DNA of 36,012 nucleotides from Chitinophagaceae bacterium (GTDB taxonomy: Bacteria; Bacteroidota; Bacteroidia; Chitinophagales; Chitinophagaceae): assembly GCA_016787125.1 (NCBI GenBank), contig JAEUVM010000501.1, forward strand, positions 1-36,012, given 5' to 3'. Position numbers and translations under genes: made by a program. The notes beneath the pieces are model-generated. The model was given only the letters and a program-made list of their open reading frames with translations. It was not told the DNA's origin and did no database searches. Each line of letters starts with the position of its first letter. Within the stretch, counting starts at the first letter, position 1. This document shows, piece after piece, positions 22,150 to 30,449 of the stretch.

Positions 22150-25101
22150 TTATTTTTCAAGTTCCAGGCCCCAGTCTTTTCCTTTTTGCACGGCAGGCAC
22201 TCCTTCGGTGATCCATTTTGCAGGCTTCTCGCCTTTTAGTATCCAGTCGAAGAATTGCTGCATCCTGATCTGGTAGTCACGCATATCCTGCCGCTGTGTG
22301 AGGCCATGACCCTGCCCGTTGTAATTGAACATCCATACCTTCTTTCCAAGTCTTCGAAGGGCCGTAAAAAGTTCGATGCCCTGGTACCAGGGTACGGCCC
22401 CATCCGCATCATTGGCCATGATAACCATTGGCGCCGTTACATTTTGCAAATGAAAAAGCGGTGAGTTTTCCATGTACAAAGGAAGTTTTTCCCAGAGTGT
22501 GCCGCCGATACGGCTTTGGGTTTTCTCATATTGAAACTGCCTGTTTACCCCGCTCTCCCACCGTATGCCTCCGTACGCACTTGTCATATTTGCCACCGGC
22601 GCACCAGCCCATACAGCTTTGAAAAGTTTGGTCATGGTGGCTACTTGTGCCGCCTGGTAACCACCCCAGCTATGCCCCTGCAAGGCCATGTTGGTGCTGT
22701 CTGCAAAACCCAGTTTCACCAATGCCCTTGTGCCGCTTACGATATAATCATAGGCGCTTTTTCCCGGGTACCCGGTTTTATATTCAATATCAGGAACGAA
22801 AATGATATAGCCCCGGCTTACGAAAAAGGGAATGTTGATTGCACTGCGAATCGGTGCCGGTTCCCGGTAATCGTTTATTTCGTCGCTCTCCTTCTCATAG
22901 AAATAAACCACCACGGGATATTTTTTGGCAGGGTTAAAATCTTCGGGCTTGTAAATAACGCCGGTAGCCTGCTTACCGTTGTAGGCTTTCCAACTGAATA
23001 GCTCGGCCCGGCCCCAGTTATATTCTTTCTGCTGTGGATTGATAGATGTCAGCTTCACCCCGTCGCTTCCTTCCTCAGTCAGTTGCCAATGATAGAGATT
23101 GCCGGGTTCTGTAAAATTTTCCATGGTGAAAATATAGCTATTGGCTTTGGAGGCTTTGCTTACGGAACCAATCAGCACATCAGAATCGTAATGGATTGGC
23201 AGTAATTGTTTATCAAGCAGGGTATCTGTTGTGTATTTGCCCTGCCACAGACCTGCTTTCTTGTTTGCTTCAGAAAAAGAAGACAGCACTACCCTTTGAC
23301 CTTTTATAATAAATCTTTCTTCCGGGTCCATGGCGAGATAGCGGTAACGTACTTTCCTTTCTCTTCCGCCAGCTATGTATTGGGGGTTTCTTTTCGCCTG
23401 CGGATCTATCTTCCAAATGCCATACCTGTCATATATAAAAACGGCTTCATCGTTCTCCAGCCATTTCATTACACCATAATTCTGTGGTTCAGCCGGCGTA
23501 TCCCAGTCTTCCACAAAAAGCGGCGCTTTTACCCTGGCTGATATATTCCGTGCCGAATCGCCATCCCAGGTGAAATAATGCTTTGCCAGCCTGTCGTACC
23601 ACATGATGTATTTTCCGGTGGAAGAAGTGTAAACCTGGCCCAACAGGTCTTTCTTCACCAGTTTCTTTTCACCGGTGTTCACATTGATGGCATATACATC
23701 TTTTAAGGTGGTGCCGAGCCACTGACTTTGCACTCTTTTACCATAATCAGTCACACCAGCAAAAACATCACCGTCACCTTCATTTGTTTGCAATACCTGT
23801 GGTAATTCTTTACTGCCCAGGTAGTTTATCCCTTTGGAATCGATGTTGTAAACAGCGAGGTAATTCTCCTGCTGGGCAGCCCGCAGTCTTGCCGGCAATG
23901 TTTGCACGGTTTGCAGGTAATCATCATTATAATGCCAGATATCGAGTTTGGGTTTATCTATTTCAATGATCGTGGTGTCTTTGGGCGGCTGAATAGGTGC
24001 CACTCCGAAAAAGAGGCGATTGCCGCTTTTACTGAAATTGAGATTGCCAAACTCACTTACCGTCATCCCGAGGTGCATCCCTTCCGTGTTTTTATCAGCA
24101 AGCAATACGGCGCTGTCCATGCCGGATGTATAGTACCAGATGCGGTAAAACTTCTGCAGGTCTTTTGCCCGGGCATTCCGTTCGGCCAGGAAGGCGATCT
24201 TGCTGCCGTCATCCGTCATAGCAAAATTTTTGAAATCATTGCCCTCCCTGCTCAGCATGGTCGTTTTACCATCCTGCATATCATAAACTAAAACGGAATG
24301 TGAACTGGAAGAGTCGAGCGGGTCCCTGGCTTTTTCCACCAGCAGTTTGCCACCGGTTTTACTGAAATAGTATTCAAGCGTCTTGATAAAATAGACTTCG
24401 TCGCCGGTATGCAGATTGCGTAACACCATGTCGTTTCCTCTTTCTGCGGCAGGGCCTGAAATTTCATAACCATCGGCATCTTCAAAACCGGTTTCTTCTG
24501 CGTTATCATCCTTTCGCCGGTTCTTCTTTTCCGGCATGGAAGAGATAACGGCCTTCAGTGAATCAATCACCCTGTTCAGGCTATCGGTTACTTTGCGGCC
24601 AGTACCGTTATCTGTTGTCTTTGGCTTACCGGGCTGATCCATTGGTTTGTCGAGCTGGTAGGCCACCCAACCTGCATACTTCGAAGGGATTTTATATCCT
24701 TTTACTTTTTCGGTTTTCCATACTTCCTCTTTTCCCAGTTCAATAATACCGAGTGAGTCTTTTGGAAAATCTTCCGGCTTTTTCTTTTTTATCCGGGCTT
24801 CTCTTGTGTCCTTGTAAAATGGTTTTATTTTAAAAATGAGATAGCGGCTGTCGTCTGTGATGACCGCATTGTAACCCCTTGGAATGGATTTCTTATAGGC
24901 ATTGCCCGCAGCCTGTATCACCAGTTCATTATCGCCCTCCTGCGGGTCAATGGTATATACGATCCAGCGACCGTCATTGCTTATGAGTTTTTCACCTATA
25001 TGCTGCCATCCGTCGTACACTGAATGGTCAAGTGGCTTCTTTTGTGCCAGTAGCATTGAACAAAGAAAAAGCGATACAAAAAGAAAAGAAATCCGCTTCA
25101 T
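22150..25101 (-). CDS. secreted S9-family (prolyl oligopeptidase-like) serine peptidase
   Basis: This 983-residue protein has a signal peptide (1-19, ending LLAQ), then a long beta-propeller-like region of about 650 residues (repeated VYDM.DG, YFTWDGDSARN, IWKIDPQAKR strands). A C-terminal alpha/beta hydrolase domain follows. The catalytic triad is visible as S811 in GHSWGGYQAA, D900 in NDADGAVPWYQG and H932 in GQGHGL. Such enzymes cleave oligopeptides, often after Pro or as dipeptidyl peptidases, in the periplasm. A charged insert near 165-215 (GKPKTTDNGTGRK to EETGFEDADGYEISG) enlarges the propeller. It lies 48 bases after the methyltransferase gene start region on the same strand as that gene but upstream of nothing else coupled to it. 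Confidence 0.93.
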   Translation of the reverse strand: MKRISFLFVSLFLCSMLLAQKKPLDHSVYDGWQHIGEKLISNDGRWIVYTIDPQEGDNELVIQAAGNAYKKSIPRGYNAVITDDSRYLIFKIKPFYKDTREARIKKKKPEDFPKDSLGIIELGKEEVWKTEKVKGYKIPSKYAGWVAYQLDKPMDQPGKPKTTDNGTGRKVTDSLNRVIDSLKAVISSMPEKKNRRKDDNAEETGFEDADGYEISGPAAERGNDMVLRNLHTGDEVYFIKTLEYYFSKTGGKLLVEKARDPLDSSSSHSVLVYDMQDGKTTMLSREGNDFKNFAMTDDGSKIAFLAERNARAKDLQKFYRIWYYTSGMDSAVLLADKNTEGMHLGMTVSEFGNLNFSKSGNRLFFGVAPIQPPKDTTIIEIDKPKLDIWHYNDDYLQTVQTLPARLRAAQQENYLAVYNIDSKGINYLGSKELPQVLQTNEGDGDVFAGVTDYGKRVQSQWLGTTLKDVYAINVNTGEKKLVKKDLLGQVYTSSTGKYIMWYDRLAKHYFTWDGDSARNISARVKAPLFVEDWDTPAEPQNYGVMKWLENDEAVFIYDRYGIWKIDPQAKRNPQYIAGGRERKVRYRYLAMDPEERFIIKGQRVVLSSFSEANKKAGLWQGKYTTDTLLDKQLLPIHYDSDVLIGSVSKASKANSYIFTMENFTEPGNLYHWQLTEEGSDGVKLTSINPQQKEYNWGRAELFSWKAYNGKQATGVIYKPEDFNPAKKYPVVVYFYEKESDEINDYREPAPIRSAINIPFFVSRGYIIFVPDIEYKTGYPGKSAYDYIVSGTRALVKLGFADSTNMALQGHSWGGYQAAQVATMTKLFKAVWAGAPVANMTSAYGGIRWESGVNRQFQYEKTQSRIGGTLWEKLPLYMENSPLFHLQNVTAPMVIMANDADGAVPWYQGIELFTALRRLGKKVWMFNYNGQGHGLTQRQDMRDYQIRMQQFFDWILKGEKPAKWITEGVPAVQKGKDWGLELEK

Positions 25102-25149
25102 GCAGGAAGTTTTAGTTGGCCTAAGTTAAGGCATTGCATTTTATCTGTA

Positions 25150-26004
25150 TCAGGGCTTTACACCGGTGATAAGTCCATATTGCCACAGCCCTTTTTTCAT
25201 TCCTTTATACTGGTATTTACAGGCCGCTATATTGATTTTTTGCATTTCAGTAGCAGGCTTTGAAAAATTCACCTTTTTCCAAAGCAGGTATATACTTGCC
25301 AGGTAATAAAAACGGTATAAACGCCGCGACGAATGTGAAGCCTCTTTTGAAATATTCCGGTAGCTGACCTTATTAAAGCCTGCCATTTCCATAAACTGCT
25401 GAAAACGCCCCGGTGTTTCCAGGTAATTTACCTGCCAGCCATCCAGCCACTTCCGGATTACCGGATGTTTATTATTCTCAAATGCTGATACAAACCCATC
25501 GGCCACCACTAACCTTCCGCCCGGCTTTAGCAACCGGTATGCCTCGTTGATAAATTTATCCTTGTCATCTGCATAGCAAATACTTTCACAGCCCCAAACC
25601 ACATCAAAGCTTTCTGCAGGAAAACTGGTGGCAGCATAATCCATTACCTGGAATGTTGTCAGCTTCTCCGTTCCTTTTTTGATCGCATTGGCCCGGGCCT
25701 GGCCAGCCTGTCGCTCACTGAGGGTAATACCCGTTACTTCACATCCCAGGGAGGTGGCGAGAAAGATGCTGCTGCCTCCCACACCACAACCGGCATCCAG
25801 TACTTTATCATTGCGGGTAATGGCAGCCGCCTCCATCATCACCTCGTTCATCCGTTGCAATGACTGGGGGAAGGTTTTTACCTTATCATCCCAATAGCCG
25901 TAGTGAATGGCAAGACTGTTTTTCAGGTCCCACGAATCCTTGTATGCGTTTTCTGTATCCCTGTAATAGTCTGTTATCCTCTTGTGGTAATCATCAGCCT
26001 GCAT
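25150..26004 (-). CDS. SAM-dependent methyltransferase of the sterol/tocopherol methyltransferase-like group
   Basis: This 284-residue class I methyltransferase has the N-terminal LAIHYGYWDD signature shared with tocopherol, sterol and several natural-product C- and O-methyltransferases. Motif I is VLDAGCGVGGSSIFLA (D70-G75). Further motifs are VTGITLSERQ, FDVVWGCESICYADDKDKF and LLKPGGRLVVADGF. The C-terminal 70 residues form the small-molecule-binding lid usual in this group. Its first 11 bases overlap the end of the EamA transporter gene, so translation is probably coupled. The substrate is unknown; a hydrophobic or quinone-like metabolite is an inference from family resemblance. Confidence 0.88.
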   Translation of the reverse strand: MQADDYHKRITDYYRDTENAYKDSWDLKNSLAIHYGYWDDKVKTFPQSLQRMNEVMMEAAAITRNDKVLDAGCGVGGSSIFLATSLGCEVTGITLSERQAGQARANAIKKGTEKLTTFQVMDYAATSFPAESFDVVWGCESICYADDKDKFINEAYRLLKPGGRLVVADGFVSAFENNKHPVIRKWLDGWQVNYLETPGRFQQFMEMAGFNKVSYRNISKEASHSSRRLYRFYYLASIYLLWKKVNFSKPATEMQKINIAACKYQYKGMKKGLWQYGLITGVKP

Positions 26005-26884
26005 TTGCTGTCAGTTTTCGTTCAATTTTTACCAGTATAAAAATATGTATGATCAATGCCACCGCAATGATACCAAAACCGACATAGAACCACTTGCTGA
26101 GGAACTGGTTTTCTTTTTTTATCAGAAAGGCCAGAATGATACCATACACCGGCTCCAGGTTGAAAGTAAGGTTTACGGTAAAGGCCGAGAGCCGCTTTAA
26201 AGCGTGGCCGGAGAGCTGAAATGCGATCACTGAACAAAACCACGATAATACCAGCAGCCACCCAAGATCTTCCCAGCCCGGAAAGAAATTTTCGGCAGGA
26301 AAACGCTGCAGGTACAAAGGCAACAGCAGGGAAAGCACCAACAGCCCGCCTGTTTGCTGCCAGGTAAGCAATGTTTCCACATTCATCCGCTTCAAAAACT
26401 CCCGGTTGTAAATGGGGAATAAGGAAGCCAGCATGGCAGAGATAAGTCCGATAATGATACCTGTTTTGTACGCAGTATCAAAATGGAAGATGATCCAGAT
26501 ACCGGCCAAAGTGATCAATCCCAGCAGCAGTTCGATCCAGTTTACTTTCTTTTTCAATATCAATGGTTCAAAAAGGGCTGTAAAGAAACCAATCGAAGAA
26601 AAGCATACCAGCGCCACCGATACATTGGCATATTTTATTGACCCGTAAAAAGTAACCCAGTGCATGGCGGCAATAAAACCCACACCTGTTATTTTCAGGA
26701 TATCTTTTACCGGAAGCCGTTGGAGTTTTTTAAATAAAGAAAAAAGTATCCACATGGTGACCGCTGTAAACAGCAGCCGGTACCAAACGATCATTCCTTC
26801 ATTCATGGAAATGAGCCGCCCCAGTATGCCGGTAAACCCGGCAAGAAAAACGGCTGCGTGCAACTGAAGGAATGCTTTTTTCAT
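25994..26884 (-). CDS. EamA/DMT-family transporter
   Basis: This 296-residue protein has about ten membrane helices arranged as two EamA repeats (first repeat about 1-140, second about 148-285). It shows the family pattern GFIAAMHWVTFYGSIKYANVSVALVCFSS and, in the second half, FQLSGHALKRLSAFTVNLTFNLEPVYGIILAF. Such proteins export or import metabolites across the inner membrane; the substrate is not predictable. It is the first gene of a pair with the methyltransferase (11-base overlap) and diverges from cysC, whose start lies 61 bases away. Confidence 0.92.
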   Translation of the reverse strand: MKKAFLQLHAAVFLAGFTGILGRLISMNEGMIVWYRLLFTAVTMWILFSLFKKLQRLPVKDILKITGVGFIAAMHWVTFYGSIKYANVSVALVCFSSIGFFTALFEPLILKKKVNWIELLLGLITLAGIWIIFHFDTAYKTGIIIGLISAMLASLFPIYNREFLKRMNVETLLTWQQTGGLLVLSLLLPLYLQRFPAENFFPGWEDLGWLLVLSWFCSVIAFQLSGHALKRLSAFTVNLTFNLEPVYGIILAFLIKKENQFLSKWFYVGFGIIAVALIIHIFILVKIERKLTANAG

Positions 26885-26944
26885 TTTGCTGCAAACTATG
26901 GATTTATTTTTTTCCGCTTCGCAAATCCTGCTCTATATTACAGC

Positions 26945-27472
26945 ATGGTGATGATACAACTGACAGGGCTTTCTGGAGTGGGCAAATCTTCTGTTGCCTG
27001 GCATACTGCGAAGCTGTTGGAGGCCGATGGCATTTCTGCCGTAATTGTGGATGGGGATGTATACCGCCAAACACTTTGCAAAGACCTTGGTTTTTCCAAA
27101 GCTGACCGGCATGAAAATATCCGAAGGCTTGGTAAAGCCGCCCGGCAGTTTGTACTTGAAGGCAATGTAACGATCATTGCCGCCATCAACCCATACGAAG
27201 AGATCAGGAATGAACTGAAAGAACTTTATAACGCCAGCACAGTATGGGTGACCTGCCCGCTGGATGTATTGGTGCAAAGAGATACGAAAGGACTGTATAA
27301 GCGGGCCATGCTTCCGGAAGGGCACCCCGACAAAATCAGTAACCTGACAGGTTTTGGAGATACCTATGAAGAACCCAACTCTCCCGATCTTATACTTCAA
27401 ACGGATACAGAAACCCCAGGCGAAACTGCACAGCGACTGTATGATTATATAAAGCAGCTACTGGCGGATTGA
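26945..27472 (+). CDS. cysC: adenylyl-sulfate (APS) kinase
   Basis: From the ATG at 26945 the protein has 175 residues with the P-loop GLSGVGKS (8-15) and the APS-kinase hallmarks DGD.YR, LGFSKADRHENIRRLGKAA, EGNVTIIAAINPYEEIRNE and LPEGHPDKISNLTGFGDTYEEP. It phosphorylates adenylyl-sulfate to PAPS, the sulfuryl donor. The open frame extends 29 codons upstream into the divergent EamA gene. That extension lacks family similarity, so I use the Met next to MIQLTG. No ATP sulfurylase or PAPS reductase is in the window. A putative sulfotransferase gene converges from the other strand and overlaps its 3' end by 15 bases. Confidence 0.94.
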   Translation: MVMIQLTGLSGVGKSSVAWHTAKLLEADGISAVIVDGDVYRQTLCKDLGFSKADRHENIRRLGKAARQFVLEGNVTIIAAINPYEEIRNELKELYNASTVWVTCPLDVLVQRDTKGLYKRAMLPEGHPDKISNLTGFGDTYEEPNSPDLILQTDTETPGETAQRLYDYIKQLLAD

Positions 27473-28432
27473 CATGCGTATTTCTTCTATTTGCTCATAC
27501 AATTTATTGCAGGCAGAAAGGTCGGGTAATTCAACTGTTGGTTTGCTATCACCGCCAAAAGATTGCTCAGGGTATTTGGCATGGTAGCGGGTACGCTCTG
27601 TCTTTTTTTCCAATAATTCATTTGCCAATTCCATATTACCTGCTGCGGCTATCCTTTTTACAGCCGGTATCATACCGTCCTTGTAATTGATCAGAATTGC
27701 CTGTTCGTCTTCCTGCGCCACCTGCAGGAACTTTGTATAGAGTTTTTCCAGCACCATTGAAAAATAATGGCCAAAATCGTGGTACCGGATTTGTTCAGCA
27801 GCAATACCAAACATGGCCAGTTCCAGCATTCCCGGAACTGCCTGTATGCCTTGCCTTTTTTGCTGCGACCGCACCACTTCGTCCGGCGACCGGTACAATA
27901 AAATGAACGGCACACCGGGATAAAGCTTTCTCCATCTTTCCCAAAATAAAATATGCCAGCAATCGGTCTTAATAAACAAGTGTTGCTCCTGCCCGTTCTT
28001 TGGCTGTCCGTAAAATTTCACCGCCGCCTGCAGGTATTCGTCTGCTGTGGATGTTGATACAACCTCTTGCTGGTACTGCAATCGCAACAGTTCGTCAAAG
28101 AAAGGCACTTCCGGCAGCACGATATTTTGTTCATTCAATGAAAGTAACTGGGTAAGCATGGTGGAACCGCATCGGGATACATGAAAAATTATAGCTGCCG
28201 GTGCGATAGCAGATATGTCAGCCGCCCAACCTGGCAATTCGGATACCTGGCTGACACATTTGTGCCGGTGCTGGTTTTGCGGCAGGGCCCTGCATCGCAA
28301 GATCGTTTCATCAAAGAATGGTTCCCGGAAGCGGGTGCCGTTTACATCCAGCCAGTGGCAAAACAATTCATCCCCTTCCTTATAAAGTTTATAAGGTATG
28401 CTTCCGCTGATGAATGATGAATGAACACTCAT
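27458..28432 (-). CDS. sulfotransferase-like PAPS-dependent enzyme
   Basis: This 324-residue protein has a 5'-phosphosulfate-binding-like loop FHVSRCGSTMLTQLLS (R87-T91), comparable to the RxGSTxL loop of bacterial sulfotransferases. A 3'-phosphate-binding-like segment follows, FILLYRSPDEVVRSQQ (R181, S189). The first 75 residues are a family-specific extension, and there is no signal peptide. It would transfer sulfate from PAPS to an unknown acceptor, such as a surface glycan, lipid or small molecule. Its 3' end overlaps the PAPS-forming kinase cysC by 15 bases, tail to tail. The TATTTTCG box at 28437 lies only 4 bases before its start. Confidence 0.8.
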   Translation of the reverse strand: MSVHSSFISGSIPYKLYKEGDELFCHWLDVNGTRFREPFFDETILRCRALPQNQHRHKCVSQVSELPGWAADISAIAPAAIIFHVSRCGSTMLTQLLSLNEQNIVLPEVPFFDELLRLQYQQEVVSTSTADEYLQAAVKFYGQPKNGQEQHLFIKTDCWHILFWERWRKLYPGVPFILLYRSPDEVVRSQQKRQGIQAVPGMLELAMFGIAAEQIRYHDFGHYFSMVLEKLYTKFLQVAQEDEQAILINYKDGMIPAVKRIAAAGNMELANELLEKKTERTRYHAKYPEQSFGGDSKPTVELPDLSACNKLYEQIEEIRMSIRQ

Positions 28433-28436
28433 TCAG

Positions 28437-28444
28437 CGAAAATA
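28437..28444 (-). promoter_or_regulatory. candidate -7 box of the sulfotransferase-like gene
   Basis: The minus strand reads TATTTTCG (TAnnTTCG type) 4 bases before the ATG at 28432; no spaced TTG was found. It lies in the 37-base gap after the GT2 gene stop. Confidence 0.2.
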
Positions 28445-28469
28445 AGGCGGATGAAATAAACGGGGATAA

Positions 28470-29267
28470 TCAGAGCACCACATCATTCTTGGCTACCGGC
28501 TGCACATTATCTGCCACAGGAGCTTCAGCATTTTTAACCCTTCTGCGGTAATGGGTAAACCAGCTATGCCAGCGGAGTTTTAATACACCAAGGATACCTT
28601 CTTTTACAATGCCTTTATTCATTTTGGAGGTTCCGTAGGTTCTGTCCTGGAAGATGATGGGCACTTCCTTTATTTTGTAGCCGAGTTTCCAGGCTGCAAA
28701 TTTCATTTCGATCTGGAAAGCGTAGCCTACAAAACGTATCTGGTCGAGGTTGATGGCTTCCAGCACTTCTTTTTTATAGCATACAAATCCGGCCGTGGGA
28801 TCTTTTACCGGCATCCAGGTGATCATCCTTGTGTAAAGCGATGCACCTTTGGAGAGTGCTATCCTGTTCCGGGGCCAGTTTACCACGCCTCCGCCTTTGA
28901 TATAGCGGGAACCGATGGCCACATCGGCGCCTTCGTTTTTGCAGGCATTGTAGAGCCGGGGCAGGTCTTTAGGGTTATGGGAAAAATCGGCATCCATTTC
29001 AAATACGAAAGCATATCCTTTTGCAATGGCCCACTTGAAGCCGTGAATATAAGCAGTGCCAAGTCCAAGTTTGCCGGTACGTTCTTCGAGAAAAAGTTGG
29101 CCCTGGAATTTATGCTGCAATTCTTTTACGATAGCGGCTGTGCCATCAGGCGATCCGTCATCTATGACCAGTACATGAAATCCTTCACCGAGCTCAAAGA
29201 TGGCATGAAGAATATTTACAATATTCTCTTTCTCGTTGTAGGTTGGTATAATAACTAATTTCTCCAA
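28470..29267 (-). CDS. polyprenol/dolichol-phosphate mannosyltransferase-like GT2 glycosyltransferase
   Basis: This 265-residue GT-A enzyme has LVIIPTYNEKENI at the start, the nucleotide-binding VIDDGSPDGT (D36-D37) and the metal motif MDADFSHNP (D92, D94). It also has SRYIKGG, DPTAGFVCYKK and the acceptor-region FQDRTYGTSKM, all as in DPM1-type polyprenyl-phosphate mannose synthases. It lacks the C-terminal membrane domain found in some bacterial homologues, so it should be peripheral. It transfers a sugar from a nucleotide donor to a polyprenyl phosphate for glycan or glycoprotein assembly. It lies upstream of the sulfotransferase gene on the same strand with a 37-base gap. Confidence 0.93.
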   Translation of the reverse strand: MEKLVIIPTYNEKENIVNILHAIFELGEGFHVLVIDDGSPDGTAAIVKELQHKFQGQLFLEERTGKLGLGTAYIHGFKWAIAKGYAFVFEMDADFSHNPKDLPRLYNACKNEGADVAIGSRYIKGGGVVNWPRNRIALSKGASLYTRMITWMPVKDPTAGFVCYKKEVLEAINLDQIRFVGYAFQIEMKFAAWKLGYKIKEVPIIFQDRTYGTSKMNKGIVKEGILGVLKLRWHSWFTHYRRRVKNAEAPVADNVQPVAKNDVVL

Positions 29268-29347
29268 GCTGGTATTTGTATGCCGTAAAAAACGAATTTA
29301 CAAAAAAGCCTGATGGTTCGCTGTTAAAAAAAAGCCTGGTTGCCTGC

Positions 29348-30115
29348 TCAGCTTTTCTTCAGGATTGTCCGGGTGTAAATCTCTGTAAGTTTTTGCTTGG
29401 TGTGCTGGGGGAAATCACCTTTCATCATCCAATCATAATATTGTGGTTCGGCTTTGAGCACATCGGCTACAGGCCGTCCTTTATACTTTCCGAAGTTGAA
29501 AACCTCGGTACCATTCTCCATTACGAAACGGCGGGCAAAATCAACGATCTGGTCTTCTCCGGTCACTTTAAGAATGGAATCTATGTTATTGCCAAGTTCT
29601 GGATATTTTGCGAGCTGGGCTTCAAGCACCTCCAGTGTAGCGGAAGCATCAGCCTCGGCACCATGTGCTCCTTCCAGGTTTTTATTGCAGTAAAAGCGAT
29701 AGGCGGCGCTCAGTGTGCGTGGCTCCATTTTATGATAAATGCTCTGCACATCCACGAGTTTGCGGTTGCGCATGTCCACTTCCACGCCGGCACGGAGAAA
29801 TTCCTCCATTAGCAGGGGAATATCGAAACGGTTGGAATTGTAGCCGCCAAGGTCACATCCGTCAAGCACCTGTTTCAGTTCTTGTGCCGCTTGTTTGAAT
29901 GTAGGAGCATCTTTCACCATTTCGTTGGTGATACCATGCAGGTCGCTGGCGCCTTTGGGAATCGGCATCTCGGGATTAAGCAGTTTCCGCTTAACGATCC
30001 GGGTTCCGTCGGTCAGCACTTTTACAATAGCAATTTCCACAATACGATCCGTACCGGGATTTACACCGGTGGTTTCGAGGTCAATAATGGCAAGAGGCTT
30101 TTTTAGCTGGAGCAT
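29348..30115 (-). CDS. DEDDh 3'-5' exonuclease with C-terminal accessory domain
   Basis: From the Met of MLQLKKPLAIIDLETTG the protein has 255 residues; an ATG 10 codons upstream (30145) is also in frame. The exonuclease domain has ExoI DLETTG, the middle GYNSNRFDIPLLMEEF and ExoIII HGAEADASATLEV, giving the DEDDh set. The last 75 residues (EVFNFGKYKGRPVADVLKAEPQYYDWMMKG to the C-terminus) match the small DUF3820-like domain found after some DnaQ-type exonucleases. It is probably a DNA repair or RNA-trimming exonuclease rather than the replicative proofreading subunit. The GT2 gene follows 80 bases later. Confidence 0.9.
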   Translation of the reverse strand: MLQLKKPLAIIDLETTGVNPGTDRIVEIAIVKVLTDGTRIVKRKLLNPEMPIPKGASDLHGITNEMVKDAPTFKQAAQELKQVLDGCDLGGYNSNRFDIPLLMEEFLRAGVEVDMRNRKLVDVQSIYHKMEPRTLSAAYRFYCNKNLEGAHGAEADASATLEVLEAQLAKYPELGNNIDSILKVTGEDQIVDFARRFVMENGTEVFNFGKYKGRPVADVLKAEPQYYDWMMKGDFPQHTKQKLTEIYTRTILKKS

Positions 30116-30240
30116 CGGGTCAGTAATTTCACTTATTTCCTGCAATGAGGCGGTAAAGTTAACAGTTTAAAGTAGTTAGCAAAATCAAATTTGGCAGGCT
30201 TAAGTGGTATGGAAAATATCGATGACCGCAAAAACCTGCA

Positions 30241-30269
30241 TTGGGAAACACCAGGTAGTCTTATATTTG
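30241..30269 (+). promoter_or_regulatory. promoter of the 41-residue lipoprotein gene
   Basis: TTG at 30241-30243 is followed after 18 bases by TATATTTG at 30262-30269, a good match to the Bacteroidota consensus. Transcription would start near 30275, about 48 bases before the ATG at 30323. Confidence 0.45.
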
Positions 30270-30322
30270 CATTAACATAATAATCAGTGTCTTTCTTCGT
30301 TTAACTGACAAATATCCTCAAA

Positions 30323-30448
30323 ATGAAAAATAGATTTATCGCCGCTCTTCTTCTTGCTGTAGTAGCCCTGGCCATAACTTCCTGCTACTCATCCCGCAAA
30401 CAGGGTTGTCCCATGAACGCCCAGTCAAACTCAAAATTCAGAGGCTAA
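30323..30448 (+). CDS. small 41-residue lipoprotein
   Basis: The frame begins MKNRFIAALLLAVVALAITS and places Cys21 at a lipobox (ITSC) after a classic signal peptide. The mature part is only about 20 residues, YSSRKQGCPMNAQSNSKFRG. It contains one further Cys in a QGCP motif and ends in KFRG. A consensus promoter lies 48 bases upstream. The gene lies tail to tail with the cyclase gene: only one base separates the two stop codons. I believe similar tiny lipoproteins with a GCP...KFRG-like end occur in other Bacteroidota, but I cannot check this. Function is unknown; the free Cys could bind a metal or be redox-active. Confidence 0.75.
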   Translation: MKNRFIAALLLAVVALAITSCYSSRKQGCPMNAQSNSKFRG

Positions 30449-30449
30449 G

